From the NCBI GenBank assembly GCA_006538405.1, contig BJKQ01000007.1:1178001-1242000 (forward strand): a stretch of DNA of 64,000 nt, in the 5' to 3' direction. The stretch comes from Hansfordia pulvinata. Lineage: Eukaryota > Ascomycota > Sordariomycetes > Xylariales. Below are positions 25,122 through 33,971 of this stretch, piece after piece (the first letter of the stretch is position 1; each line of letters begins with the position of its first letter). The translations under genes and the position numbers were made by a program. The notes beneath the pieces are model-generated. The model ran no database searches and was not told the DNA's origin. It saw nothing but the letters and a program-made list of their open reading frames with translations.

Positions 25122-25537
25122 TCGCGTATTGTTCCGGGGCGATTTATACCGTGCTGTCGAGTCTGTTCACATATGAGACGTCGAATTAAGTTCTAGTCCT
25201 GCTTACGTGTGCCTTGTTGAAACACGCCGCTCGCAAAAGCAGCTGCGGGCACCCCGTGGTCGAGCCGACCTGGGCTCCTCTTGATCGCAGCATGAGCCTC
25301 AATCTTTTGAACACAATTCCGAGGCAATTAAATATCATGAAGCTACCATCGCGTCCAGCAGCACGGACCTACGTCGGTCGACGACCATGTTCCCGTGCAA
25401 GCAACGCAGATGAAGACGTGTGGTCGGTAGTGAAAAGCAAGCAAGAAGAAAACAAAAAAAAAATCCTTTGGCACCAAACTCCAGCCACGGCCTCGACTTG
25501 CAACAACCATCGGCTTCCCCGCCCACCTCGAGCCGCT
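25122..25537. other. Intergenic between convergent GH3 and GH18 genes
   Basis: A 0.4-kb spacer that must carry both 3' ends. It has an A-rich stretch near 25440-25470 (aaaaaaaaa). Nothing else is visible. Confidence 0.55.
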
Positions 25538-27065
25538 TCACTGACGTCCCTGCCGTTGGCCACCGTAGCCGCCGTCATGCTCCTTCACCCCGTCCCTTAC
25601 GGCCGCGGCGTGCTCCCAACCTGCGCTGTCCTCGCCCAGGCTGCCAGCGAAGACCCCTCCCAGCCCGCGAGCGCCGACGACCTCGCTGACCTTGCGGCGC
25701 GAGAGGGCCGGCGAGTCCCAGGTCCAGAAGACGTCGACATCGCGGTCCCAGTACCACATGGCGCCCTCGGCCTCGTCGAGGCGGCCCCGGGCCAGCGCGC
25801 GCGCGAAAGCGGGGCCCAGGACGTCGCCCAGAGGGGGCGGCGGCCGGCCTGAACCTTTCACGCCGGTTCCGCGGCCTCCCGGGGGCGTTGTCGGGGGCAT
25901 GTTGCGCTCGTCAAAGGGCACTGCGCCCGACATGCCCAAGTCGCGCCCCGTGGCCGGGTTCTCGCCCGGCACAACGGGGCAGCCTTGTTCCCCTCCGCCT
26001 TGGCCTGCGGAGGACGGCGGCGGCGGCGGCGGCGGGCTGTCGCAGTAGGCGCCGCGCAGTGTGTATGCGTAGCGGGCGTGGTAGGATAGGCCGAGATTGA
26101 CCTTTTGCGGTTCGGCCCCGAGAGCCAGATAGCGGTCTACGGCGCGCAAGCTGCCGGCTATGGAAGAGGCGTGCGCGGTCGCGTTGTCGCGGGCGCCGCA
26201 GCCCATGTCGAAGGACGCGACGTTGACCATGTCCGCGGTCCCGAGGGCTTGCGCGCCCCGCCGAAGCTGTCGTGGAAAGCGATCATGTCTTCCTCCCGCC
26301 CCGGCACGCGGATGCTCAAAGGGCGCGGGGAGATGGCCGATTTCACGTCACGCAGAAGCGCCGGGTACGTCGTGATCTCGGTCGTCTTGTTCGAGTTGGG
26401 GACTTGCCTGTAGTCGGCGCCGTTGCCGCCGGGGTACCGCCAGTCGATGTCTGCGAAGGGCCGTGCCGTCAGTCTCTGGTTGTGTTCTTGGGCCTCCCAT
26501 AATTATTGGCAGAGACTTTGCCCCGCGCTTGTCTCTCTCTCTCTTTCTCTCCTGGTCGGAAGTGAGTTTACATACCAACGAAATCGAACCCGTGTTCGCG
26601 CACCATGGCGGCAAGTTTGTCCGAGAAAACCTTGCGCGAGTCCTGGTCGGCAGCGGCCGACGAGAAGCCTTCAGTGTCGCCCCAACCCCCGACCGAGATG
26701 CCTACTTGGCACCCTTGGTCGAACAAGGCGCGGACGTCGGCGACCGACTTGAACGGCGTGTAAGTTTTTGAATTGCTCCCGCTGCCGCTGGGTGCAAAGA
26801 GCTTCGAGCTGGCGGACGCCAACAGCACGTGCGTGATCCCGGCTGTCACAGTCCGGTTCGGCAGCGGCTCCGCCGGGTCTCTGCGGGCGTGGGGTGGCTT
26901 GGTTAGCAAGAGCTTGCCGAGTCTGGAGGGGCAGAGAAGCCCGGATAATCCATGGAGGGCGACGTACTGGTCCAGGTAGACGAGGTTGCGCAACGCCGCT
27001 GCCGCCGCCGAAGCCGAGCCGGCGGCGGCGACGAGAGCGCCGAGGGCCGCGGGGAAGGCCTTCAT
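25538..27065 (-). CDS. Secreted GH18 chitinase-like protein without catalytic Glu (frame break)
   Basis: Family 18 fold of the secreted fungal type. Exons are 26968-27065, 26576-26880 and 25538-26450, giving about 438 residues. Seen: signal peptide (MKAFPAALGALVAAAGSASA), RNLVYLDQ first strand, TVTAGITHVLLA, QVGISVGGWGDTEGFS, then the active-site strand GFDFVDIDWRYPGGNG. The family consensus is DGxDxDxE; here the glycine is Phe and the proton-donor glutamate is Arg139 (codon CGG at 26437-26439). The later SYD-type motif is SFD. A Pro-rich insert (PPPPPPP) follows LRGAYC. The frame breaks near the CCCC run 26256-26259; adding one base restores GGGAQALGTADMVNV. The protein is probably a carbohydrate-binding pseudo-enzyme or a decaying gene. 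The frame break itself fits the sequence-error pattern seen elsewhere; the E-to-R change does not. Confidence 0.85.
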
Positions 27066-29564
27066 GGTGTTATGATCTGCTGGCAGCTATTGGGCTTGAA
27101 GATGTTCGTGCTCCAGACTCGAAGACGGTATTTTCTCAGGGCCAAGGCGAAAGTAGAAGAGAGATCAGGACGGGGCTCACCCTGGCTGGGTCAGGGGGAT
27201 GTCCCGTTTCCATATAGCCCCAGAGAGCCCTGGCAGGAATCCTAAACCGTCCGTGTGCGCGTGATGCTGAGGCCAGGGCAGCTTTGTTTGCAAGGAGGTT
27301 ACACAATATCGATTCATGGCAGGGCACAAGATTGAAGTGCAGGGCGAGGCAGGGCAGAGAAGGACAGAGCAGAGCAGGTGTGCCAACTCAGGATGAGGAA
27401 CATACATGTAGGTACCAGGTTAGATACCTACATGTACGGTAGGTACCAGGACCCGACTGTAGCATCAGAACAATATTGAAGTCAACAGGAAGTATCTCCA
27501 TGACAGAATGCACGTTTGACATAGATGCACGGGTAAGAGACATTTGAAGAGGCAAGAGGCAGGAACCGTGGCCACCGCGAAGCGTACCTTCCTCGACCTG
27601 GCCTGACCCGATCCGCCCTGGGCCCGGCTCTCATCACATCATTGGATGTCCTCGCACGCACGGCCTCGGTGCAGACGCCACTCGACCTGCCCGCTACGAG
27701 GAAACTGGCCGCGCAGGTTGCACGAGCTGCGCTGTCTCGTCCATGTAGTAAGGCTCAAGCAGACCAGTGGCGACTACCTAGGTATGTACGAGTACCTTGG
27801 GTGCGAGCACACCACGGGGTTTCATGGAGATTCGGCGGTGGACAGGTCGCGCACTCGGCTCCCATCGAAGGGCGGGCTGCGATCGGCAGCATGACAGGCA
27901 GACACCTCAGCTTGAGCTTGAGATATCCAGGCGACGCACGACTGGATCTGGGCCATTGGCCCGTCCCCTCCAAGAGCACCTCGGAGCGGTAACCGGCTCG
28001 TCAGTCACCCGCAATTTACCTTCGTCCAGGTTGAGAAGCTACTGGTCCTTGCGTCTTTGGGAGCGACCAGATCAATCAATCAACGACAATGACCCTCAAG
28101 GCTGTGCTGCAGGCGAGTATAGACAACAAGAACACGGGAGACCCTCAAGGGGAACACGACATGGCCAGTTGATACATCCGTGGCATCCCACTCGGCCTGT
28201 CAATCCGAAACCACGCAGGCCCTGGGCCGAAGCGCCCTTGAATCGTTCCCTGAATACATATCAATCTATCCCGAGGCTGCACAGGCCCAGACACAGCGAC
28301 CGAAAGCAGAGGCACAAGTACGAGTACTCAAGCTGCCAAGAGGCTGACGAAACCACGTTGATGACAGAATTACTCGGGCCTTATTTGAGACGCCTTTTCC
28401 ATCGGCATCCCCACCTTCCCTTTCGGGACACGGCAAAATCTCGTCTCCCTCCCATCTGACCAATACTCGCACCCTCCAGACTCCTGCTCAACTGAACACA
28501 CCCCTGCAGACATTGTACTGCGCGGCCACTGGCCGGCACTGGCTCACACCTCGCGTCTAACGGCGGAGGTGGCCGGAAAGTAGTGGTCGGAGAAGCAGGG
28601 GTTCTTGCGAGGCCTCAGCAAGCCGACGTGGTTTGCCGTCAAGCTGTAGTCCAGTCAAGATCCAGTCGCGTTCGGACTTCAGACTGGCGGCGTTCTAAGC
28701 CACGGCTGTACTCGTAGCCAGGGGAAGATGCTTTTCTGCGTGTCCACCGAAAATCCCCGAGCCAGTTGTCTCAAGCCTGGTTCTGAGGGGGATTCACTCT
28801 TCCGGGTCGCAGGGAGCCTGAACTGATTTGTCCCTCCTGGCCTGCCTGGCCTGTGTCGATCTGTGCTTTGCTCACAACAGCGCCGCGACCACGAGGTTTC
28901 AGAGGCTCGGCCACCCCAGACCCGGGCAATGACTGCGCGACAGAAATGGCCAGGCTCGGCACATCATGGACGTAGCTGGGTCTGAGCATCCCCGACATCA
29001 CCGGGTTCCCATTCATGCTCTCTCCCAGCGCGTAAACACATACAACGCACAAGGCCGGGTCATCGGCGCATGACACGAGCATTTCTCGAGTTCACTGAAC
29101 AAGCACCCACTCGTGATGGAACAAGGGTTGTATTGGTTGATCATGGGCAGTGCTTCGTAGCTCGCCCGGGGTTCCCATCGAGGCCAAGCTGCCCTGGTCA
29201 CGGCGGAGCGTGGGCAGCGGCAGGACAATATCGGTACATCGTCACGCGTCGTCCTCATCATTCACCCCGCCTCGGAACCTAGAAACCTTTCAGAACCGTT
29301 TTTTGTAATTGTTGATTCACGAAAAGATCCATGTTTCCCGCGAACGTCGTAGTAGTAGTGCGCATGCCAGAACCTAGACCCTTAATGCTTTACGACCGCC
29401 TTGACACCAGTGGAGTGAAAAGCAAAATTTGGAGAATTTGCCCCCATGACCGTCCTTTAAAAGTCTCAAGCTTCTTTCGTATCGTCAAGTCAAACACCCC
29501 GATCAACTCACAAAGCCCGTCATCTCGTCGTCCCGCTTGCCCTCTTTTAATTTATTTGCGGAAT
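27066..29564. other. Intergenic, no supported gene
   Basis: A 2.5-kb spacer between GH18 and rpl17. It has a run of TAGGTACC/TACATGTA-type palindromes (27405-27450), GTACGAGT cores at 27786 and 28318, and a GTACTCGTA variant near 28690. The uninterrupted frames are short and unrecognisable. Confidence 0.55.
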
Positions 29565-30646
29565 TTACGCCGAGGTGATGGCCTTGCGGACGCGGGAGCC
29601 GCGTTGTCTCGAGCTCAGGTGAGCCTGCTCACGGCCGACGACGGCCTCGGACTTCTGGACGACCTCCTCACCCTCGGTCAGGATGAGCTCGATGTGGCAC
29701 GGGCACGACATGTAGGGGTTGATCTGTAAATGGATGTTAGGACGATCGACCGGGTCAGAGGCGAAGGCGGGGACAACGTACGCGACCGTGGGCACGGTAA
29801 GTCCGTCTGCGCTGCTTGGGGGCCTGGTTGACCTGGATGTGCTTGACCTGCAGGTTGGAGGTGTCGAGGCCCTTGGCGTCGGCGTTGGACTCGGCGTTTC
29901 TCAGGAGGACGAGCAGGTGCTCGGCCGACTTGACGGGCCAGCGGGCCTTGGAGACACCGAACTGCTTGCCTGTGATGCGAAACTCATGTCAGCCTCTGAA
30001 TGTGCCGATCAATGTCCTTTGTCACGACAGAGATTTGTGCCGTGTTGCTTGGCTTGCGGGATGGAGGAATCGTGTCCAGTGAATTGTGTCGTACCTTGGG
30101 CGGTGCGGCCAGTGCTGCCAGCGTACCGGCGCATGGGGACAGCCTCCTTGTGCTCACAAACGTTCTCGAGGAACTTCAGGGCACGAGTGAGCTTCCAGCC
30201 GTTGATGGCCTGCGCGGTCTCGCGGGTGTTCTTGAAAGAGACACGCAGGTAGGCACCGCGGGCGCGGGCGGACTTGCCGTTCTCGATCTCGGTGGCGGCG
30301 TAGCGAACCTGTGAAGAGAAACCCGAAGTCAGAACCTCTGCTCAAATGCGGTGGTGTCGCATCATGTGCGCGCGGGCGGGTGCGCGTGTTCCTGCTCTCG
30401 TGCTCTCCTCCCTGTCACCGTTCCATTCGCGACCGCCCAGCCCTTCGAAAATCCATGCACGAAGTCTCGCGGCGACCAGCAGCGCACCAAATTCCTTCTC
30501 TTCAAAGACGCCAATGTTGGGGTGCCGATCGCGTTTCGGGAGACTCGTGGGGGCTGCAAGGGCGCGGCGGTCGAGGCGAGCGGAGGGACGCGGGCGGGAG
30601 TCGAATAATCGAGGAGACAATATCACAGTCTTTTCAAACGTACCAT
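29565..30646 (-). CDS. rpl17: 60S ribosomal protein uL22 (Rpl17)
   Basis: Structural protein of the large ribosomal subunit, lining the peptide exit tunnel. Four exons: 30644-30646 (the ATG alone), 30095-30308, 29782-29969 and 29565-29723; introns are 335, 125 and 58 nt. The product is 187 residues, the family length. Seen: [79 protein letters not shown] and [17 protein letters not shown]. The first coding exon is only the start codon, followed by a long intron, a layout common for ribosomal-protein genes. The exon joins keep the highly conserved sequence without gaps. The gene is transcribed divergently from nop1. Confidence 0.96.
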
Positions 30647-30893
30647 CTTTGCTGCTGTGTCGTGAGATGGATCCGGGGGTTAGTCGTCGGGTGGTGGGTG
30701 GTGAGGTCGGTCGGGTCGCTGTCGAGGGGGTTGAGTGAGGTCAGTCGAAACGCTCCCAAATTCACAACCAAGTCAATCAAGCGAGCCACACGAGAAATTG
30801 TGAGCCCCAAACTTTTTTCGCACCCACCTATCCGCTAGCGAGCCAATCCGTGTGGTTCATTGCGCCCCACCCACATCCATTTTTCGAGACGTA

Positions 30894-30911
30894 TAGGGCT
30901 TATCAACCCTA
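30894..30911. promoter_or_regulatory. TAGGG/CCCTA inverted pair, candidate Tbf1-like site
   Basis: TAGGG and CCCTA face each other across 8 nt. Such telomere-like motifs drive ribosomal-protein genes in several ascomycetes. The position between rpl17 and nop1 fits, but binding is not shown. Confidence 0.35.
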
Positions 30912-30995
30912 CAGTGTGCGGTACAAGCTACTTGCGCCAGCCAGGACATGGTGCGCTACTTTTCACTACAGATACCTAGCAATATTGGAGTCATT

Positions 30996-31036
30996 TGAAA
31001 GCTTGAAATCTTCTAATCATTAATTTCAAGCTTTCA
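30996..31036. repeat. 14-bp perfect inverted repeat
   Basis: TGAAAGCTTGAAAT and its exact reverse complement are separated by 13 nt, in the rpl17-nop1 spacer. A related hairpin with the same AAGCTTGAA core occurs at 35184-35212. Confidence 0.75.
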
Positions 31037-31562
31037 TCTTTTCGAGATGTCGTTTGGATGAGAAATGCTGGCTTTCCTTCTCAAGATGTCTGATTGGCTA
31101 TGGCTTCTGCAATAGTGGATCTTTTCTATCTCTTATCACGCGTATCGATAAGCCCCACTCCCGGTGCCGGAGAAACCCAGCCTTCGCAGGCGACCATGGC
31201 GGCAGCTTTTAGCGGGTCCTGGACAGACCGCCCGGGTGGCTGGCTGGCTGGCTGGCGGGCACCTGGGCACCTGGCACCTGCAAGGTTCGGGCCAAGCTAG
31301 GAAAGAACCAGCCAAGGTCCAGAGAAAAAAAAAGTTCCAAGGCTGAGAGAAGCTCTTTCCGCCTGCCAACGCCTGCGCATTGTCGAAGGGGTCCTTTCCC
31401 AACCAAATTTTTGCTTCCAATCTGAAGATCTGAAGACATCTTCACCATCAACTCTGCCCCTCCCCCTCTACCGACTTCCCCTCCATCTTCTTCAGCCGAG
31501 GACGGGTCGTCTGAAGCTGCTGTCGCCATCAATTGTTCAACAACTCAGCCCTAATCTACACA

Positions 31563-32669
31563 ATGGGTTTCACCCCGAGAGGTCGTGGCGGCGGTGGTGG
31601 CCGCGGAGGCTTCGGTGACCGCGGTGGCCGTGGTGGTGGCCGTGGTGGCTTCGGTGACCGTGGCGGTCGCGGCGGCGGTCGCGGCGGTGGTCGCGGTGGT
31701 TTCGGTGACCGTGGTGGTCGCGGTGGTGGTCGCGGCGCCCCCCGCGGTCGTGGCGGTCCTCCCGGCCGTGGTGGTCGCGGCGGTGCCGGCGGTGCCAGAG
31801 GAGGTGCCAAGGTCGTTGTCGTAAGTCGCCATCTGCGCTTTTGCCGTCCCAATGGACTCGCGCTCCGCTGCTAACCAACTCTTTTGTTTTTAGGAGCCCC
31901 ACCGTCACGAGGGTATCTTCGTCTCGCGCGGCAAGGAAGACCACCTGCTCACCAAGAGCGTTGCCCCGGCATCGAGGTCTACGGCGAGAAGCGCGTCTCG
32001 GTCGACAACCAATCCAAGGACGCCGACGGAAACCCCGTTACTACCAAAGTCGAGTACCGTGTGTGGAACCCTTCCGCAGTAAGCTGGCTGCCGGTGTCAT
32101 TGGTGGTATCGACAACATCTACATGAAGCCCGGCTCCAAGGTCCTTTACCTGGGTGCTGCCTCGGGTACCTCAGTCTCTCACGTTGCCGACATTGTCGGC
32201 CCCACTGGCAATGTCTACGGCGTCGAGTTCTCTCACCGCTCTGGCCGTGACCTGGTCAACATGGCCCAGAACCGCACCAACGTTGTTCCCATCGTCGAGG
32301 ACGCCAGACACCCAATGAAGTACCGCATGCTCGTCCCCATGGTGGACTGCATCTTTGCCGACGTTGCGCAGCCCGACCAGGCCCGTATTGTTGCCCTGAA
32401 CGCCCACCTCTTTCTCAAGGTTGGCGGTGGTGTCGTCATCTCCATCAAGGCCAACTGTATTGACAGCACCGCTGCCCCCGAAGCTGTCTTTGCGCAGGAG
32501 GTCCAGAAGCTCCGAGCCGAGCGTATCAAGCCCCAGGAACAGCTGACGCTAGGTATGTCGCCTTCGCTCGCCCCTCCATTTCTCCGCGGAAACATGACTA
32601 ACACCCTCCGCAGAGCCTTACGAGCGCGACCACTGTATCGTTATCGGACAGTACCAGGAGGCGAAATAG
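31563..32669 (+). CDS. nop1: Fibrillarin, box C/D snoRNP 2'-O-methyltransferase (two frame breaks)
   Basis: Nucleolar methyltransferase that modifies rRNA guided by box C/D snoRNAs. Exons are 31563-31820, 31894-32552 and 32614-32669. Seen: an N-terminal RGG/GAR domain (residues 5-80), [18 protein letters not shown], the SAM-binding strand [56 protein letters not shown] and KANCIDST, ending [18 protein letters not shown]. Conserved coding leaves the frame twice: at the CCCC run 31964-31967 ([11 protein letters not shown]) and at the CCC run 32069-32071 ([14 protein letters not shown]). Each needs one additional C; with both, the length is 324 residues and the exon phases close. Fibrillarin is essential, so these are almost certainly errors in the sequence, not mutations. 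Confidence 0.95.
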
Positions 32670-33215
32670 AGACTCTCGACACCCAGCGAAAAGGGAGTTT
32701 CGCCGCTTGACTAGTGAAACGGGGCAGACGCAAACTTTAACCACGACGGATGTACTACACTAGAGTTGCGATTGTTGTTTTGTTGTCTGCGGGACGATAT
32801 ATGACCTCTTTCTCCTCGGGGCTCACCAACAGGCGGGCGAGGTTTCTTCTTGACTTCCACCATCGGGCAAAGGCGACCGGCGTTTTGTAAAGGGGAAAGG
32901 GCAATTGGTTGTTTTCTTGCTGCTAATCGTCATGCACATGATTTCATGTTTTGGCAAAATTTCGGCTCTTGGCCGTGTGAAGATGAAAAAAAGACTACGC
33001 TTTCTGATCTGATACCATGAATCTAAATGTCCAATACTATTCGCGTCTTTGCATGTGAGGCACATCGGCGTCTGTCTTCGCAATGACCGACTTGCACACC
33101 TCTCGGTTCCATCGCGCCGACACTCGATGCGCAGTGTTGAAGCGCTGGGGCTGAGCTCAGTAAGAAACCACCCTCTCGAGAAAATCTGGCGAATATCCCT
33201 GCCGTTCCGAACCCA
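32670..33215. other. Intergenic between convergent nop1 and the AT-hook gene
   Basis: A 0.55-kb AT-richer spacer with the two 3' ends. No other feature is seen. Confidence 0.5.
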
Positions 33216-33971
33216 TCACGGGTCGAATCCTCTTTCACCAGACAAAGCAGGAACCGGTTCGGGCTGCCAGTCCATCTCGTCGTAGTCGCAACAATCAGGC
33301 GCCCACTCGTCCAAGATGCGCAGCTGACCCGCGATCCACGCGCGCAGCTCCTGAACCATCCGCCGAAAGGTCACGCACGACAAGCAGGAGGGTTGAGAGA
33401 CCTCGCTGCTGAGTGACCAGCGCGCCAGCATGTCCCCCGCGCTCTGACCCAGGGCATGGGCGCCGCCATTGTTATTGCTGTGGAATCGTCTGGTGGCTGC
33501 GGCAGACGGACAATCAGAAAGTACAGAGGAGGAAGTGCGGGGCATCGCTGTGCAGGGCTTGCGAAGGGCGACAGTGGCGCTTTGCCGGGCGCCGTTTCGG
33601 GCGTTGAGGCTCTCCCGGGGGAAGACGCCCTCCTCGTCGTCGCTGGTGCTGGTGCTGGTGCTGGTGGCGGAGCTTTCGTCGCTGTCGGTACTCATGATGG
33701 TGTCGCGTCGCCGCCGCGTCCCGTGACTGCGACGCGATTGTGGCGGCGGCCCAGCGGCCGTCACACTGACGCCGGCGTGCCGTCGCCGCTGGTGCTGTCG
33801 CCTGTGGTGTTTCTGGCGACCTGAAACCGGGCACGTTGTCGTCGTTGTCGCCGCTGCGCCTCTTGCAGCGCCGGCCATGACAATGTCATCATCGCGATCG
33901 CGCTTCCAACGCGAGGGGGAATCGGAAGACGGGTTCTTGGCGCGGCCCGGGGGTCTGCCGCGGCGAGTCAT
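33216..33971 (-). CDS. Hypothetical protein with N-terminal AT-hook-like motif
   Basis: Single exon, 251 residues. The N-terminus MTRRGRPPGRAKN matches the RGRP core of an AT-hook, a minor-groove DNA-binding motif. The middle is basic and Ser/Thr-rich (GRQKHHRRQHQRRRH, STDSDESSATSTSTSTSDDEE) and looks disordered. The last 60 residues (CLSCVTFRRMVQELRAWIAGQLRILDEWAPDCCDYDEMDW) could form a helix ending in an acidic, aromatic tail; together this suggests a small nuclear protein. I know no named family. The frame has coding character on this strand and ends convergently with nop1. It may be a lineage-specific gene. Confidence 0.55.
   Translation of the reverse strand: MTRRGRPPGRAKNPSSDSPSRWKRDRDDDIVMAGAARGAAATTTTTCPVSGRQKHHRRQHQRRRHAGVSVTAAGPPPQSRRSHGTRRRRDTIMSTDSDESSATSTSTSTSDDEEGVFPRESLNARNGARQSATVALRKPCTAMPRTSSSVLSDCPSAAATRRFHSNNNGGAHALGQSAGDMLARWSLSSEVSQPSCLSCVTFRRMVQELRAWIAGQLRILDEWAPDCCDYDEMDWQPEPVPALSGERGFDP

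Larger units (their letters stand above)
30647..31562. promoter_or_regulatory. Shared divergent promoter region of rpl17 and nop1
   Basis: A 0.9-kb region from which two ribosome-biogenesis genes diverge, so coordinated control is plausible. It contains a TAGGG...CCCTA inverted pair at 30894-30911 (AACCCTA resembles Tbf1/telomere-repeat factor sites used in fungal ribosomal-protein promoters) and a 14-bp perfect inverted repeat at 30996-31036. A CTGG tandem repeat lies near 31238-31256, and CT-rich leader sequence precedes the nop1 ATG. Confidence 0.5.

Noticed and set aside
31563..32669. Fibrillarin as a pseudogene
   Set aside because: The gene is essential and single-copy in fungi, both lesions are C-run losses, and everything else is conserved; sequence error is more likely.
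33221..33245. tRNA B-box-like GGTCGAATCC
   Set aside because: No A box or acceptor-stem pairing at the right distance, and the site lies in the 3' end of the AT-hook coding frame.
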